DNA of 51,706 bases from Roseococcus sp. GTDB lineage: Bacteria > Pseudomonadota > Alphaproteobacteria > Acetobacterales > Acetobacteraceae. Of this stretch, positions 7,962-17,592 are shown one piece after another (positions within the stretch are counted from its first letter, which is position 1; the number at the start of each line of letters is the position of its first letter). The stretch lies in assembly GCA_026414745.1 (NCBI GenBank), contig JAOAIK010000034.1, positions 1 to 51,706 of the forward strand. The letters run 5' to 3'. The position numbers and the translations under genes were made by a program. The notes beneath the pieces are model-generated. The model did no database searches. It saw only the letters and a list, made by a program, of their open reading frames with translations, and was not told where the DNA came from.

Positions 7962-8876
7962 TCAGCTCCGCTGGCGGCGCAGGTTGTCCACGAAGCGGTT
8001 GAGCTCGATCATGTGGGCGAAGGTGTCGTTGTTGCAGGGCGCCCAGCCGCGCGACTGCCCGTCCGTGACGCGCTGGAAGGCCTCCGGGTCGCGCTGCGGC
8101 ATCTCGAACATCGCGGTGCGGATCGCGGCCTTGAGCTCCTCGGGCAGGGCGCGCAGATAGGCGTGCGGCGAGTTCACGATCTGCTCGGAGCGGAAGACGA
8201 TGCGGAAGTCGTCGTAGCGCGCCATGCCGCGGCGCTCCATGCGGCGCAGGTTGCTCTCCTGCTCGTCGTTCCACCAGTTGGCGGCCACGTCCACCGTGCC
8301 CTGCTGCAGGGCGATGATCGCGTTCTCGTGGCTGCCCGTGTACACCACGCGGCCGAAGAACTGCTCGGGCACGATGTTCTGCCGGTGCAGGGCGAAGCGC
8401 GGCACCATGTTGCCGGAGGCGGAGTTGGGGTCCACCAGGCCGAGGTTGCGGCCGCGCAGGTCCTGCAGGGTCTGGAAAGGCGTGTTGGTGCGGACGTAGA
8501 ACACCGAATAGTAGCCGGTGGTGCCGTCGCGGTTCACGTCGTAGGCGAAGGCCTCCAGCGGGGCGCCGGTCATCAGGGCGCGGGCGAAGGCGGCAGGGCC
8601 GAAGAAGGCGAAGTGGATGTTGCCGGCGCGCGAGCCCTCGATCACCGCGGCGTAGTCGTTGGCGATGCGCAGCGTCACCCGCACGCCGAGCTCGCGCGAC
8701 ATGTACTCCACGAAGGGGGTGTAGCGCTCGGTCACGCCGCGGGCGTTCTCGGCCGGCACCACGGCATAGACGATCTCGGGGAAGCGCGCGCGCCACGCGG
8801 GGGCGGGCTGGGCGGCGGCGAGGCCGGGCAGCGCGAGCAGCGGCGCGGCGCCGATCAGGTGGCGGCGGTGCATCAT
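7962..8876 (-). CDS. phnD: Phosphonate-type ABC transporter substrate-binding protein
   Basis: A 304-residue periplasmic binding protein of the PhnD family. ATG 8876 (with a second ATG at 8873) has GGAGAG 6 nt upstream and gives a signal peptide (RHLIGAAPLLALPGLAAAQ). The mature protein has the family's YTPFVEYMSRELGVRVTL, NDYAAVIEGSRAGNIHFAFF and GTVDVAANWWND blocks, the last two lining the ligand pocket. It lies between phnC and the permeases with a 19-base gap to phnC. The ligand could be a phosphonate, phosphite or another small anion; the formamidase at the end of the run hints at a nitrogen-containing substrate, but that is speculation. Confidence 0.9.
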   Translation of the reverse strand: MMHRRHLIGAAPLLALPGLAAAQPAPAWRARFPEIVYAVVPAENARGVTERYTPFVEYMSRELGVRVTLRIANDYAAVIEGSRAGNIHFAFFGPAAFARALMTGAPLEAFAYDVNRDGTTGYYSVFYVRTNTPFQTLQDLRGRNLGLVDPNSASGNMVPRFALHRQNIVPEQFFGRVVYTGSHENAIIALQQGTVDVAANWWNDEQESNLRRMERRGMARYDDFRIVFRSEQIVNSPHAYLRALPEELKAAIRTAMFEMPQRDPEAFQRVTDGQSRGWAPCNNDTFAHMIELNRFVDNLRRQRS

Positions 8877-8895
8877 CGTCGTCTCTCCGTGGGTC

Positions 8896-9711
8896 TCAGG
8901 TGAGGGCCTCGGCCGGGCGGTCCCGGTCGGGCTGCAGCGCGGCGGGAGGATCATCGGCCGGGCCGAGGGCCTCGGCGGCCTCGAGCCCGTAGAGGTCGCG
9001 CGCCACGGCGTCGGTCAGCGCCTCGGGCGGGCCGTCGAAGACGAGGCGCCCGGCGGAGAGGCCCACCAGCCGCTCGCAATAGCTGCGGGCGAGGTCGAGG
9101 GAGTGCAGGTTCACCAGCACGGTGATGCCGTAGCGCCGGTTGATCTCGGCCAGCGCCTCCATCACCAGCAGGGAGTTGCGCGGGTCGAGCGAGGCGACGG
9201 GCTCGTCGGCGAGGATCAGCCGCGGCTCCTGCACCAGGGCACGGCAGATGGCGACGCGCTGCTGCTGGCCGCCCGAGAGGCTCTCCGCGCGCTGCGCCGC
9301 CAGCGCGCCCATGTCGAACTGCTCGAGGGCGGAGAGGGCGATGGCCTTGTCCTCCTCCGGCCAGAGGCGCAGCAGCGACCGCCAGAGGGCCACATGCCGC
9401 ACCCGCCCCAGCAGCACATTGGTCAGCACGTCGAGGCGCGGGACGAGGTTGAACTGCTGGAACACCATGGCGCATTCGCGCCGCCATTCGCGCAGCGCCG
9501 CGCCGCGCAGCGCCGTCACGTCCTCTCCCTCGAAGAGGATGCGGCCCTCGCTCGGTTCGGTCAGGCGGTTGATCATGCGCAGCAGGGTGGATTTGCCCGC
9601 GCCGGAACGGCCGATGACGCCCACCATCTGGCCGGCGGGGATGGTCAGGCTCACCGCGTCCACCGCCGTCTTCGCGCCGAAGCGCCGCGTCAGTCCCTCG
9701 ATCTCCAGCAT
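8896..9711 (-). CDS. phnC: Phosphonate-type ABC transporter ATP-binding protein
   Basis: A 271-residue ATPase. Walker A is GRSGAGKST (about residues 33-41), the Q-loop segment is [18 protein letters not shown], the ABC signature LSGGQQQR, Walker [13 protein letters not shown], and the switch His lies in NLHSLD. The [14 protein letters not shown] block is characteristic of PhnC. ATG 9711 begins the usual [12 protein letters not shown] start; the frame is open upstream but unlike the family. It is the first gene of phnC-phnD-phnE-phnE, transcribed leftwards from a 136-base divergent region shared with the Bug receptor gene on the other strand. No clear Pho box was identified there. Confidence 0.92.
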   Translation of the reverse strand: MLEIEGLTRRFGAKTAVDAVSLTIPAGQMVGVIGRSGAGKSTLLRMINRLTEPSEGRILFEGEDVTALRGAALREWRRECAMVFQQFNLVPRLDVLTNVLLGRVRHVALWRSLLRLWPEEDKAIALSALEQFDMGALAAQRAESLSGGQQQRVAICRALVQEPRLILADEPVASLDPRNSLLVMEALAEINRRYGITVLVNLHSLDLARSYCERLVGLSAGRLVFDGPPEALTDAVARDLYGLEAAEALGPADDPPAALQPDRDRPAEALT

Positions 9712-9847
9712 GGTCCCCGCCCGTCCGACGCGAGGCCCCTTACCCCCTTCCCCATGACGCGCGGATGACAGTTGCGCGAAAGCCGCGTGGCGCTTGCGCG
9801 CGCCGCGCCCGGGCGTAGCCTTGCCCGAAAGACAGCGAGGAGACGTC

Positions 9848-10807
9848 ATGCGCCGCCGCCCCCTGCTCGCCGCCCCCCTGCTGGTCGCCGGCCTGCCGGC
9901 CCGCGCGCAGGACTTCCCCGCGCGCGCTGTCACCGTCGTCTCGGGCTATGCGCCGGGCGGGGTGACGGACATCACGAGCCGCGCCGTGGCCGAGCGCATG
10001 GCGCGCGAGCTCGGCCAGCCCGTGGTGGTGGAGAACCGGGTGGGCGCGGCCACCGCCGTGGCCAACACCCATGTCGCCCAGGCGCGGCCGGACGGGCACA
10101 CGCTGTTGATGGGCACCTCCACCCTCGCCATCAACCCCGCGCTGCAGCCCCACCTCACCCCGCGCGAGCCGATGCGCGAGCTGGCGCCCATCGGCATGGT
10201 GTTCCGCACCGCCTTCGTGCTGCATGTGCATCCCGCCCTGCCGGCGCGCAGCACGGCGGAGTTCATCGCCTACTGCCGGGAGAATCCCGGGCGGGTGAAC
10301 TTCGGCTCCAGCGGCACCGGGGCGGTGAACCACCTGGCCCAGGCGCTGCTCGCGGCGCGCACCGGCATCGAGGTGGTGCATGTGCCCTTCCGCGGCGGCG
10401 CGCCCGCCCTGGTCGAGCTGCGCGCCGGCCGCATCCAGGCCATGTTCCAGGCCGTGCTGGAGGCGCTGCCGGCCGTGCGCGAGGGCGCGACGCGCGGCCT
10501 CGCCATCTCGGGGCGCGAGCGCAGCCCGCTGCTGCCGGATCTTCCCCCGGTGGCCGAGACGGTGCCCGGCTTCGAGGCGGTGTTCTGGCAGGGGCTCTTC
10601 GCGCCGGCCGGCACCCCCGCCCCCGTCCTCGCCCGGCTCGGCGCCGCGCTGCGCGCCGCCACCGAGGACGCCGCGCTGCGCGCCCGCATGGCCGAGCAGG
10701 GCGTGGACATCGTCACCGGCGATGCCAACATGCTGCGCGAGCTTCTGGCGCGGGAGACCGCCCAGTGGGGCGAGCTGATCCGCGCCGCCAACATCCGCCC
10801 GGAGTGA
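9848..10807 (+). CDS. Bug/TctC-family tripartite tricarboxylate-type receptor
   Basis: A 319-residue periplasmic solute receptor of the Bug (TctC) family. It has a signal peptide ([19 protein letters not shown]), then [59 protein letters not shown] and a late [10 protein letters not shown] segment, all family signatures. Relatives bind carboxylates, amides, amino acids or vitamins. No TctA/TctB membrane partners occur in the window. ATG 9848 has GAGGAG about 6 nt upstream. A small lipoprotein gene follows after 5 bases, probably in the same transcript. Confidence 0.9.
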   Translation: MRRRPLLAAPLLVAGLPARAQDFPARAVTVVSGYAPGGVTDITSRAVAERMARELGQPVVVENRVGAATAVANTHVAQARPDGHTLLMGTSTLAINPALQPHLTPREPMRELAPIGMVFRTAFVLHVHPALPARSTAEFIAYCRENPGRVNFGSSGTGAVNHLAQALLAARTGIEVVHVPFRGGAPALVELRAGRIQAMFQAVLEALPAVREGATRGLAISGRERSPLLPDLPPVAETVPGFEAVFWQGLFAPAGTPAPVLARLGAALRAATEDAALRARMAEQGVDIVTGDANMLRELLARETAQWGELIRAANIRPE

Positions 10808-10812
10808 TCGCC

Positions 10813-11007
10813 ATGCGCGCCGTGCTTGCCGCCTGTCTCGCCAGCCTCGCCCTCGCCGGCTGCGGCATGATCGACTCGAGCCCCGGCGCCTCGGGTTTCC
10901 CCGACACGGCGATCGGCCCGCCCGGCTTCACGCGCGGGGAGATGCGCACCGACGGCACCATCATCCTCGACCGGGAGCTGCCGGTGCGCCCGATCCGGGT
11001 GAACTGA
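10813..11007 (+). CDS. Small lipoprotein
   Basis: A 64-residue protein beginning RAVLAACLASLALAGC, with a textbook lipobox (LALAGC; Cys at about residue 16). A short mature peptide of about 48 residues follows, rich in Gly, Pro and Asp, with no known domain. It should be a membrane-anchored lipoprotein of unknown function. It begins 5 bases after the Bug receptor stop and is probably co-transcribed with it. Confidence 0.7.
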   Translation: MRAVLAACLASLALAGCGMIDSSPGASGFPDTAIGPPGFTRGEMRTDGTIILDRELPVRPIRVN

Positions 11008-11082
11008 CCCGCCACGGCGGTTGCGCGGGCGGTCCGCCGCGCCATACTCCCCGACCGCAAGGAACGGACAGGGGAGGACACC

Positions 11083-12711
11083 ATGCGCGGCCTCATGCAG
11101 GAGCATCCGCTCCTCGTCTCCTCGCTGCTCGAGCATGCGGCGAAGCACCACGCGGGCGCCAAGGTCGTCTCGGTGGACGCGACGGGGGCGGTGACGCGCG
11201 GCACTTGGCGCGACGTCGCGCACGACGCGAAGCGGCTGGCGCAGGCCCTGTCCCGGCGCGGCGTCCAGCGCGGCGAGCGCATCGCCACCCTCGCCTGGAA
11301 CACGCGCGCGCATCTTGCGGCCTATTACGGGGTCTCGGGCATGGGCGCGGTGCTGCACACCGTGAACCCGCGCCTCTTCGCGGATCAGATCGCCTATATC
11401 CTGCAGGATGCGGCCGACACCCACCTTTTCGTGGACCCCTCCGTGCTGCCGGCCGTCACCGCCATTGCCGACCGGCTGCCCGCCTCGCTGCGCGCGGTGG
11501 TGCTGATGGGCCCGGTCGAGGAGCCGCCCGCCCTGCCGGTGGAGGTGCTGCAGCTGGAGGCGCTGCTCGCCGCCGAGGACGGCGCCTACGAGTGGCCCGT
11601 GTTCGACGAATACGAGGCGAGTTCGCTGTGCTACACTTCGGGCACCACGGGCATGCCCAAGGGCGTGCTCTACTCGCACCGCTCCACCGTTCTGCATGCC
11701 ATGGCGGCGGTCGCGCCCGACGTCTTCGCCCTCTCCGCGCGCGACGTGGCGATGCCGGTGGTGCCGATGTTCCACGTCAACGCCTGGGCCATCCCCTACG
11801 CGAGCGCGCTGGTCGGCGCCTCGCTCGTGCTGCCCGGGCCGCGGCTCGATCCCGCCTCGCTGTTCCGCCTCTTCGAGGAGGAGCGGGTCACCTTCTCCGC
11901 CGGCGTGCCGACCATCTGGACCATGCTGCTGCAATGGCTGCGCGCCGACCCCGCGCGGCGCTTCGCCAGGCCGCCGCGCCTCGTCGTCGGCGGCACGGCG
12001 CTGCCGCTGCCCGTCACCGAGGGCTTCCTCAGGGAATACGGCGTCCCCATCGTGCATGCCTGGGGCATGACCGAGATCAGCCCGCTCGGCTCCACCAACG
12101 TCCGCAAGGCCGAGAACGCCGACTGGGACGAGGAGCGCTTCCTCGCCTATTCGCGCAAGCAGGGCCGGCCGCAGTTCGGCGTCGATTTCCGCGTGCGCGA
12201 CGCCGAGGGCCGCGACATCCCGCATGACGGCGTGGCCTTCGGCGAGCTCGAGGTGCGCGGCCACTGGACCGCGGCCGCCTACTTCAACCGGCCCGACGAC
12301 CCGGCCTTCACATCCGACGGCTGGTTCCGCACCGGCGACGTCGTGACGGTGGACGAGCTCGGCAGCATCGAGATCGTGGATCGCGCGAAGGACGTCATCA
12401 AGTCGGGCGGCGAGTGGATCAGCTCCATCACGCTCGAGAACCTGGCGCTGGCCCATCCCGACGTGCAGCTCGCCGCCGCCATTCCGGTGCATCATCCGAA
12501 ATGGGACGAACGGCCGCTGCTCGTGGTCGTGCGCAAGCCCGGCACCGACCCGACGCCGGAGAGCATCCTCAAGGTGCTCGAGGGCAAGATCGCGAAGTGG
12601 TGGATGCCCGACGCCGTGGAGTTCGTGGACAGCCTGCCTCTCACGGCCACCGGCAAGCTGTGGAAGGCGGAGCTGAAGCGGCAGTTCAAGGACTACCGCC
12701 TGCCCGGCTGA
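11083..12711 (+). CDS. Fatty-acid/carboxylate CoA ligase (AMP-binding)
   Basis: A 542-residue adenylate-forming acyl-CoA synthetase. The P-loop [11 protein letters not shown] starts near residue 184. A5-type [12 protein letters not shown], the core [15 protein letters not shown] with the hinge in [17 protein letters not shown], and the terminal catalytic lysine in LTATGKLWK are all intact. The overall sequence resembles medium/long-chain ligases of the AlkK/FadD type, but the acyl chain cannot be told from sequence. A strong GGGAGG precedes ATG 11083. It lies among uptake receptors in a catabolic-looking block and likely activates an imported or membrane-derived carboxylic acid. Confidence 0.88.
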   Translation: MRGLMQEHPLLVSSLLEHAAKHHAGAKVVSVDATGAVTRGTWRDVAHDAKRLAQALSRRGVQRGERIATLAWNTRAHLAAYYGVSGMGAVLHTVNPRLFADQIAYILQDAADTHLFVDPSVLPAVTAIADRLPASLRAVVLMGPVEEPPALPVEVLQLEALLAAEDGAYEWPVFDEYEASSLCYTSGTTGMPKGVLYSHRSTVLHAMAAVAPDVFALSARDVAMPVVPMFHVNAWAIPYASALVGASLVLPGPRLDPASLFRLFEEERVTFSAGVPTIWTMLLQWLRADPARRFARPPRLVVGGTALPLPVTEGFLREYGVPIVHAWGMTEISPLGSTNVRKAENADWDEERFLAYSRKQGRPQFGVDFRVRDAEGRDIPHDGVAFGELEVRGHWTAAAYFNRPDDPAFTSDGWFRTGDVVTVDELGSIEIVDRAKDVIKSGGEWISSITLENLALAHPDVQLAAAIPVHHPKWDERPLLVVVRKPGTDPTPESILKVLEGKIAKWWMPDAVEFVDSLPLTATGKLWKAELKRQFKDYRLPG

Positions 12712-12832
12712 AAGGCGGGCTGCCCGCGCGGCGTGCAATCGGCGCGCCGCGGCGGCGACGCGCCGGACGATGGCGCTGGACGCGGGGCGCGCGCGGGCGC
12801 TTCGATGCAGGCTCCGCAGAGGGAGAGGCTCC

Positions 12833-14458
12833 ATGAGGTTCCCGCGCACCTGGTCGCGGCTCGGGCTCGGGCTCGGGCTCGCCGCCACGCTCGCCGCCGC
12901 ACCCGCGCTCGCGCAGCAGCGCGCCCCCGAGCGGGTGCTGCGCATCGCCATGACGGCGGCCGATGTGCCCACCACCACGGGCATGCCCAACAACGGCTTC
13001 GAGGGGATGCGCTTCCTCGGCTACCCGGTCTTCGAGGGGCTCATCCTGTGGGATCTGAGCCAGGCCGAGCGCCCCGCCGGGCTGCGCCCCGGCCTCGCGG
13101 AATCCTGGCGCCAGGATCCGAACGACCCGCAGACCTGGCTGTTCACCCTGCGCGAGGGCGTGCGCTTCCACGACGGCACGCCCTTCACCGCGGACGCGGT
13201 GATCTGGAACCTCGAGCGCTACTTCAACAACCAATCCCCGCAGTTCGAGGCGCAAGGGTCCGCCATCACCCGCGCCCGCATCCCGATCATGGAGCGCTAC
13301 TGGAAGGTGGACGAGCGCACGGTGGCGATGCGCACCAGCCGCATCGCCTCCTACTTCCCCTTCATGGCCGTGTATATCCTCTTCACAAGCCCGCAGAGCT
13401 TCGAGCAGGGCGGGCGGGACTGGGCGCGCGTCGCCGCCCTGCCGCCGGCCGGCACCGGGCCCTTCCGCCTCTCCCGCTTCGTGCCGCGCCAGTCGGCCGA
13501 ACTCTCGCGCAACGAGCAGTACTGGGACCGCACGCGCCTCCCGCGCCTGGACCGCATCGTGCTGCTGCCCATGCCGGAGGCGACGACGCGCCTCGCCGCC
13601 CTGCGCTCGGGCCAGGTGGACTGGATCGAGGTGCCGCCGCCCGACGCCATCCCCGCGCTGCGCCAGGCCGGCTTCCAGGTCACCACCGGCAGCTATCCGC
13701 ATGTCTGGCCCTGGTTCTTCCAGCTCGGCGGCGAGACGCCCTTCCGCGACGTGCGGGTGCGCCAGGGGCTGAACTACTGCGTGGACCGCGCGGGGCTGGT
13801 GCAGCTTCTCAACGGCACGGCCGAGCCCAGCATCGGCTGGCTCAAGCCGAGCGACCCGAATTTCGGCAACCCGCGCCACCGCTACACCTTCGACCCCGCG
13901 CGCGGCCGCGCCCTGCTGGCGGAGGCGGGCTTCACCGCGCAGCGCCCGCTGAGCTTCAAGGTGATGATCTCGACCTCCGGCTCCGGCCAGATGCTGCCGC
14001 TGCCGATGAACGAGTTCCTGCAGCAGAACCTGCGCCAGGCCTGCGGCGTCAACGTCACCTTCGAGGTGACGGAGTGGAACACGCTGCTGCAGGCCACGCG
14101 CAGCCCGCCGGGCGCGCCGGTGCTGGCGGGCTCGCTGGCGCTGAACCCCTCCTCGCCCTCCTCCGATCCCTCGGTGATGGCGCGCTATTTCCTGCAGGCC
14201 TTCACGCCGCCCAACGGCTTCAACTGGCCGCAGTGGAGCGATCCGGAGTTCGAGGAGGCCTTCGCCGCGCTGGAGCGCGCCACGGACGAGGCGGCGTTCA
14301 ACCGCGCCTATGCCCGCGCGCATGAGCGCATCGTGGACAACCCCCCCTGGCTGTTCATCGTGCACGACCTCAACCCGCGCGCGATGAGCCGGCGCGTGCG
14401 CGGCTTCACCTCGGTGCAGTCCTGGTTCCAGGATCTGGTGCCGGTGGATCTGCAATAG
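12833..14458 (+). CDS. ABC transporter substrate-binding protein, family 5 (dipeptide/oligopeptide type)
   Basis: A 541-residue periplasmic binding protein of the SBP family 5 (DppA/OppA/NikA type). ATG 12833 follows a GGGAGAGG site and gives the signal peptide (GLGLGLAATLAAAPALAQ). The mature part has the family's RPGLAESWRQDPNDPQTWLF, FTLREGVRFHDGTPFTADAV and GTGPFRLSRFVP segments. The permease and ATPase genes normally found next to it are absent here, so it is an orphan receptor sharing distant transport components. Ligand unknown; peptides, opines and metal chelates are all bound by relatives. Confidence 0.88.
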   Translation: MRFPRTWSRLGLGLGLAATLAAAPALAQQRAPERVLRIAMTAADVPTTTGMPNNGFEGMRFLGYPVFEGLILWDLSQAERPAGLRPGLAESWRQDPNDPQTWLFTLREGVRFHDGTPFTADAVIWNLERYFNNQSPQFEAQGSAITRARIPIMERYWKVDERTVAMRTSRIASYFPFMAVYILFTSPQSFEQGGRDWARVAALPPAGTGPFRLSRFVPRQSAELSRNEQYWDRTRLPRLDRIVLLPMPEATTRLAALRSGQVDWIEVPPPDAIPALRQAGFQVTTGSYPHVWPWFFQLGGETPFRDVRVRQGLNYCVDRAGLVQLLNGTAEPSIGWLKPSDPNFGNPRHRYTFDPARGRALLAEAGFTAQRPLSFKVMISTSGSGQMLPLPMNEFLQQNLRQACGVNVTFEVTEWNTLLQATRSPPGAPVLAGSLALNPSSPSSDPSVMARYFLQAFTPPNGFNWPQWSDPEFEEAFAALERATDEAAFNRAYARAHERIVDNPPWLFIVHDLNPRAMSRRVRGFTSVQSWFQDLVPVDLQ

Positions 14459-14562
14459 GCCGGGGCGGCGCGCGGGCGAGGGGGCGTTTCCTCCCGCGCG
14501 CCTTCCGTTCTAGCCTTCTCCCCGCAAGCCGGCCAGGCGAGCCGGCACAGGGAGGGAACGCC

Positions 14563-15534
14563 ATGCCCACGCGCCGCAGCGCCCTTGCGCTCTGCCTCGC
14601 CGCGCCCGCCGCGGCCATCGCCCAGCCCGGCTGGCGGCCGGATCGCCCCGTGCGGATCGTGGTGCCCTTCGCGCCGGGCGGCGCGACCGACGTGATCGCG
14701 CGGGTGCTCTCCGAGGCGCTGGCCCAGATCCTCGGGCAGAGCGTCGTGATCGAGAACCGCGCGGGCGGCGCGGCGGGCCTCATCGGCTCCGAGGCCGTCG
14801 CGAAATCCCCGCCCGACGGGCATACGCTGCTGATCCACTCCAACGCGCATGTCATCGCCCCGAGCCTCGTGGCGCGCATGCCCTACGACGTGCTGAACGA
14901 CTTCGCGGCCGTGGCGCATCTCGGCGTCGTGCCGCAGGTGCTCGTCGTGAACCCCGCCGTGCCCGCCACGACGCTGCCGGAACTGCTCCTCTGGCTGCGC
15001 GCCAACTCGGGGCGGGTGAACTTCGCCTCGGCCGGCATCGGCAGCGGCAACCACCTCGCCTCGGAGATCTTCCGTGCCGCGGTGCCGGGGGTGGAGATGG
15101 AGATGATCCAGCACCGCGGCGGCGGCCCGGCGATGCAGTCGGTGATCTCGGGGGCCGCGCACATGTGCGTGGACCCGATCTCCTCCGCCCTGCCGCACAT
15201 CCGCGCCGGCACGGTGCGCGCCATCGCGGTGGCGGGGCGCGAGCGCGCGCCCATCCTGCCCGAGCTGCCCTCGGCCGCCGAGGCCGGCCTGCCGGCCTGG
15301 GACGCGGCCGCGTGGTTCGGCGCCTTCGCCCCCGCGCGCACGCCGCCGGCCGCCATCGCGGCGCTCAACGCGGCCTTCAACGCAGCGATGGACCGGCTGT
15401 CCGCCCGGCTGGCCGAGCTCGCGGTGGTGCGCCAGCCCGCCTATGCCACCCCGGCCGCCTTCGACGCCTTCGTGCGCGCCGATCTGCCGCGCGTCGCGGC
15501 CATCCTGCAGCGCGCGGGCGTGCGGCCGGAGTAG
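14563..15534 (+). CDS. Bug/TctC-family receptor
   Basis: A 323-residue Bug-family periplasmic receptor. A signal peptide (ALALCLAAPAAAIAQ) is followed by RPVRIVVPFAPGGATDVIAR, ENRAGGAAGLIGSEAVAKS, PPDGHTLLIHSNAHV, GRVNFASAGIGSGNH and late LPRVAAILQRAGVRPE. GGGAGG lies 7-8 nt before ATG 14563. It precedes a NIPSNAP gene and a beta-hydroxyacid dehydrogenase in the same direction, which may form one uptake-and-oxidation unit for a hydroxycarboxylic acid. The ligand is not deducible. Confidence 0.9.
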   Translation: MPTRRSALALCLAAPAAAIAQPGWRPDRPVRIVVPFAPGGATDVIARVLSEALAQILGQSVVIENRAGGAAGLIGSEAVAKSPPDGHTLLIHSNAHVIAPSLVARMPYDVLNDFAAVAHLGVVPQVLVVNPAVPATTLPELLLWLRANSGRVNFASAGIGSGNHLASEIFRAAVPGVEMEMIQHRGGGPAMQSVISGAAHMCVDPISSALPHIRAGTVRAIAVAGRERAPILPELPSAAEAGLPAWDAAAWFGAFAPARTPPAAIAALNAAFNAAMDRLSARLAELAVVRQPAYATPAAFDAFVRADLPRVAAILQRAGVRPE

Positions 15535-15605
15535 CCATCCCCCCGTTGCGCGCCGCGGCGGGAGGGGCGATCAACGCGCCGCATTGAAGGAGGGAGGAAC
15601 GCCCG

Positions 15606-15941
15606 ATGATCGTGGACGTGCGCATCTACACCTGCCTGCCCAACCGCATGCCGGCCTTCGTGAAGCTCTACGAGGAGAAGGCCTGGCCCTTGCAGCTCAG
15701 ATATCTGGAGAACTGCCTGGGCTGGTACACCACCATCGAGGGCGAGCTGAACACGGTGGTGCATCTCTGGGGCTACAGGGACCAGGCCGACCGCGAGGCG
15801 CGCCGCAACGCGATGGCGGCCGATCCCGCCTGGGGCGAGTATCTGCGCCTGGTCGCCGAGGGAGGCATGCTGGTGAAGATGGAGAACCGCATCGTCCGGC
15901 CGACCGGCTTCTTCGAGGCCTTCCGGGCGGCGAAGGGCTGA
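15606..15941 (+). CDS. NIPSNAP family protein
   Basis: A 111-residue NIPSNAP-family protein (ferredoxin-like alpha/beta fold). Typical features are the opening MIVDVRIYTCLPNRMPAFVK, a central GWYTTIEGELNTVVHLWGYR and RRNAMAADPAWGEYLRLVAE. Members occur beside catabolic enzymes and oxidoreductases, and their biochemical role is poorly defined. The next gene downstream is a hydroxyacid dehydrogenase. A GGAGGAACGCCCG segment lies directly before ATG 15606. Confidence 0.88.
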   Translation: MIVDVRIYTCLPNRMPAFVKLYEEKAWPLQLRYLENCLGWYTTIEGELNTVVHLWGYRDQADREARRNAMAADPAWGEYLRLVAEGGMLVKMENRIVRPTGFFEAFRAAKG

Positions 15942-15953
15942 GCCGCGCGTGAT

Positions 15954-16007
15954 CGGCGGCGGCCATGGCCGGCGCTCCGGCGCCCGCTTGGCCGCGCGCC
16001 GCCGCCG
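15954..16007 (+). terminator. Hairpin between NIPSNAP and dehydrogenase genes
   Basis: A 10-bp perfect stem pairs 15954-15963 (CGGCGGCGGC) with 15998-16007. The loop itself can fold (GGCCATGGCC and GGCGCTCCGGCGCC). No U tract follows, so this is a candidate attenuator or processing structure rather than a clear intrinsic terminator. Confidence 0.35.
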
Positions 16008-16037
16008 GTGCATCACCCGCCCGCAAGGAGGACGCCC

Positions 16038-16943
16038 ATGACCCGCATCGAACCCCCGGCCCGCGTGGCCTTCATCGGCCTCGGCATCATGGGGGCGGCG
16101 ATGGCCGCCAACCTCATGAAGGCGGGCTTCGCGCTCGACATCTCCTCGCGCACCCGCGCCAAGGCGGCGGGGCTGGAGGCCGCCGGCGCGCGCTGGCGCG
16201 ACAGCGGGGCCGAGGCCGCGCGCGAGGCCGCCATCATCGGCCTCTGCGTGCCCGACACGCCCGATGTCGAGGCGGCGCTCTTCGGCCCCGGCGGCATCGC
16301 CGAGGGCGCGCGGCCCGGCGCGATCGTGATCGATTTCTCCACCATCTCCGCCACCGCCACCCAGGGCTTCGCCCAGCGCCTCGCCGAACGCGGCGTGACG
16401 CTGCTCGACAGCCCCGTCTCCGGCGGGCCACAGGGGGCGATCGACGGCACGCTGACCTGCATGGTGGGCGGCGACGCCACGGCCTTCGCCCGCGCCGGCG
16501 CCTTCTTCGCCGCGGTCGGGCGCACGGTGACGCATCTCGGCCCCTCCGGCGCGGGGCAGCTGTGCAAGGCGGCGAACCAGCTCATCATCTGCGCGACGCT
16601 CGTGGCGGTGAGCGAGGCCTTGGCCTTGGGCCGCAAGGCGGGGCTGGACGTGGAGGCGATGCGCACCGCCCTTTCGGGCGGGTCGGCCGATTCCTTCGTG
16701 CTGCGCAACCACGCGAAGCGGGTGATCGCGCGCAGCTTCACCCCGGGCTTCCGCGCCGAGCTGATGCGCAAGGACATGCGCCTCGCGGTGCAGGCGATCC
16801 GCGACCACGGCGTGTTCGGCCCGGCGAGCAACATGGCCGCCCCGCTGCTCGAGCTGCTGGTGAACCGCGGCGGCGCCAAGCAGGACGTGGCCGCGCTGGG
16901 CGCGCTGATCGCCGAGCTTTCCGGCCTCGAGGGCGAGGGGTGA
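16038..16943 (+). CDS. NAD(P)-dependent beta-hydroxyacid dehydrogenase
   Basis: A 301-residue member of the 3-hydroxyisobutyrate / tartronate-semialdehyde (GarR) dehydrogenase family. The Rossmann loop is AFIGLGIMGAAMAANL. The substrate-binding block LLDSPVSGGPQGAIDGTLTC and the catalytic lysine region GAGQLCKAANQLIICA are intact, and the C-terminal KDMRLAVQAI helix is present. It should oxidise or reduce a 3-hydroxycarboxylate in the cytosol. AAGGAGG precedes ATG 16038 by about 7 nt. Its position after a Bug receptor and a NIPSNAP gene suggests degradation of an imported hydroxyacid. A strong hairpin follows the stop. Confidence 0.88.
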   Translation: MTRIEPPARVAFIGLGIMGAAMAANLMKAGFALDISSRTRAKAAGLEAAGARWRDSGAEAAREAAIIGLCVPDTPDVEAALFGPGGIAEGARPGAIVIDFSTISATATQGFAQRLAERGVTLLDSPVSGGPQGAIDGTLTCMVGGDATAFARAGAFFAAVGRTVTHLGPSGAGQLCKAANQLIICATLVAVSEALALGRKAGLDVEAMRTALSGGSADSFVLRNHAKRVIARSFTPGFRAELMRKDMRLAVQAIRDHGVFGPASNMAAPLLELLVNRGGAKQDVAALGALIAELSGLEGEG

Positions 16944-16955
16944 GGGACTGAGGCG

Positions 16956-16991
16956 GGCGCCGGGCCGGCATTCGCGCGCCGGCCCGGTGCC
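16956..16991 (+). terminator. Hairpin after dehydrogenase gene
   Basis: A 13-bp stem (one G-U) pairs 16957-16969 (GCGCCGGGCCGGC) with 16978-16990, extendable by one G-C pair, with an 8-nt loop, starting 13 bases after the dehydrogenase stop. The following CTGCTTGG is only weakly T-rich. It is a probable terminator at the end of the plus-strand block. Confidence 0.5.
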
Positions 16992-17136
16992 TGCTTGGTG
17001 GTCCTGCCCGACCGGACGGGCCCGCGCGCCCGGCGCGGTGCGATCCTCGTCGGGCGGGACCGGCGCGCCTTCCCGGCAACGCTGCCTCCCCAAACGGATG
17101 CGAGGGTATCGATCCAGGAGCCGAACTACAAGCGTG

Positions 17137-17592
17137 TCATGTTTTGACCCGGTGGCGGAACGGTGTTCCGGCGCGCGGGAAGCGAGGCGCACCTGCGCGC
17201 CGCCCCGCGCCGTGGCCGGGCGCTGTCCTCGCCGCACTCGGCGATCGGTGCGCGGGCCGGGGGCTGTCGATCATGATGCGCTCGGGCTCACCCCCCTCGG
17301 CGGCGCGTGCGGCGACGGTGCGGTCGAAGACGCCCATGCGGCGCCCGAGAATGCCGCGCTCGGCGACGCGCGCCGGCTTCCGCCCGGTCCGGGCGGCGAA
17401 CTCCGCCTCGCCGAGAAGGCCGCGGCCGACGCCCGCTCGGTCGGTGACCCCCACCAGCGCGGAGCCCAGCGCCTGCGCCCAGGGATCGAAGAGGCCCTCG
17501 CGGAGATGGACGGCCTCGATCCGATGCACACCGCCCTCGTCGTGGTTGATCACGCCGGCGCGGGCGAGGACGAGCGCGGGGCGCCGCCTCAC
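17137..17592 (-). pseudogene. gmhB: Degenerate GmhB-like HAD phosphatase (DxD to AxA)
   Basis: A GTG at 17592 forms GTGA with the gmhA stop and opens a 151-codon frame. Its start matches the heptose-1,7-bisphosphate phosphatase/HisB family: PALVLARAGVIN stands where functional members have LDRDGVIN, then VHRIEAVHLREGLFDPW, LVGVTDRAGVGRG and LLGEAEFAA. Both catalytic aspartates of HAD motif I are alanine, each explained by one GAC-to-GCC change. Beyond about residue 60 the cysteine cluster, the lysine motif and the GD motif of GmhB are not recognisable, and the protein is short (family about 180-190). I call it a decayed gmhB. A repurposed catalytically dead protein is the alternative. Confidence 0.6.

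Noticed and set aside
6186..9711. Full phosphonate degradation operon
   Set aside because: Only the importer genes are present; no C-P lyase, phosphonatase or regulator gene is in the window.
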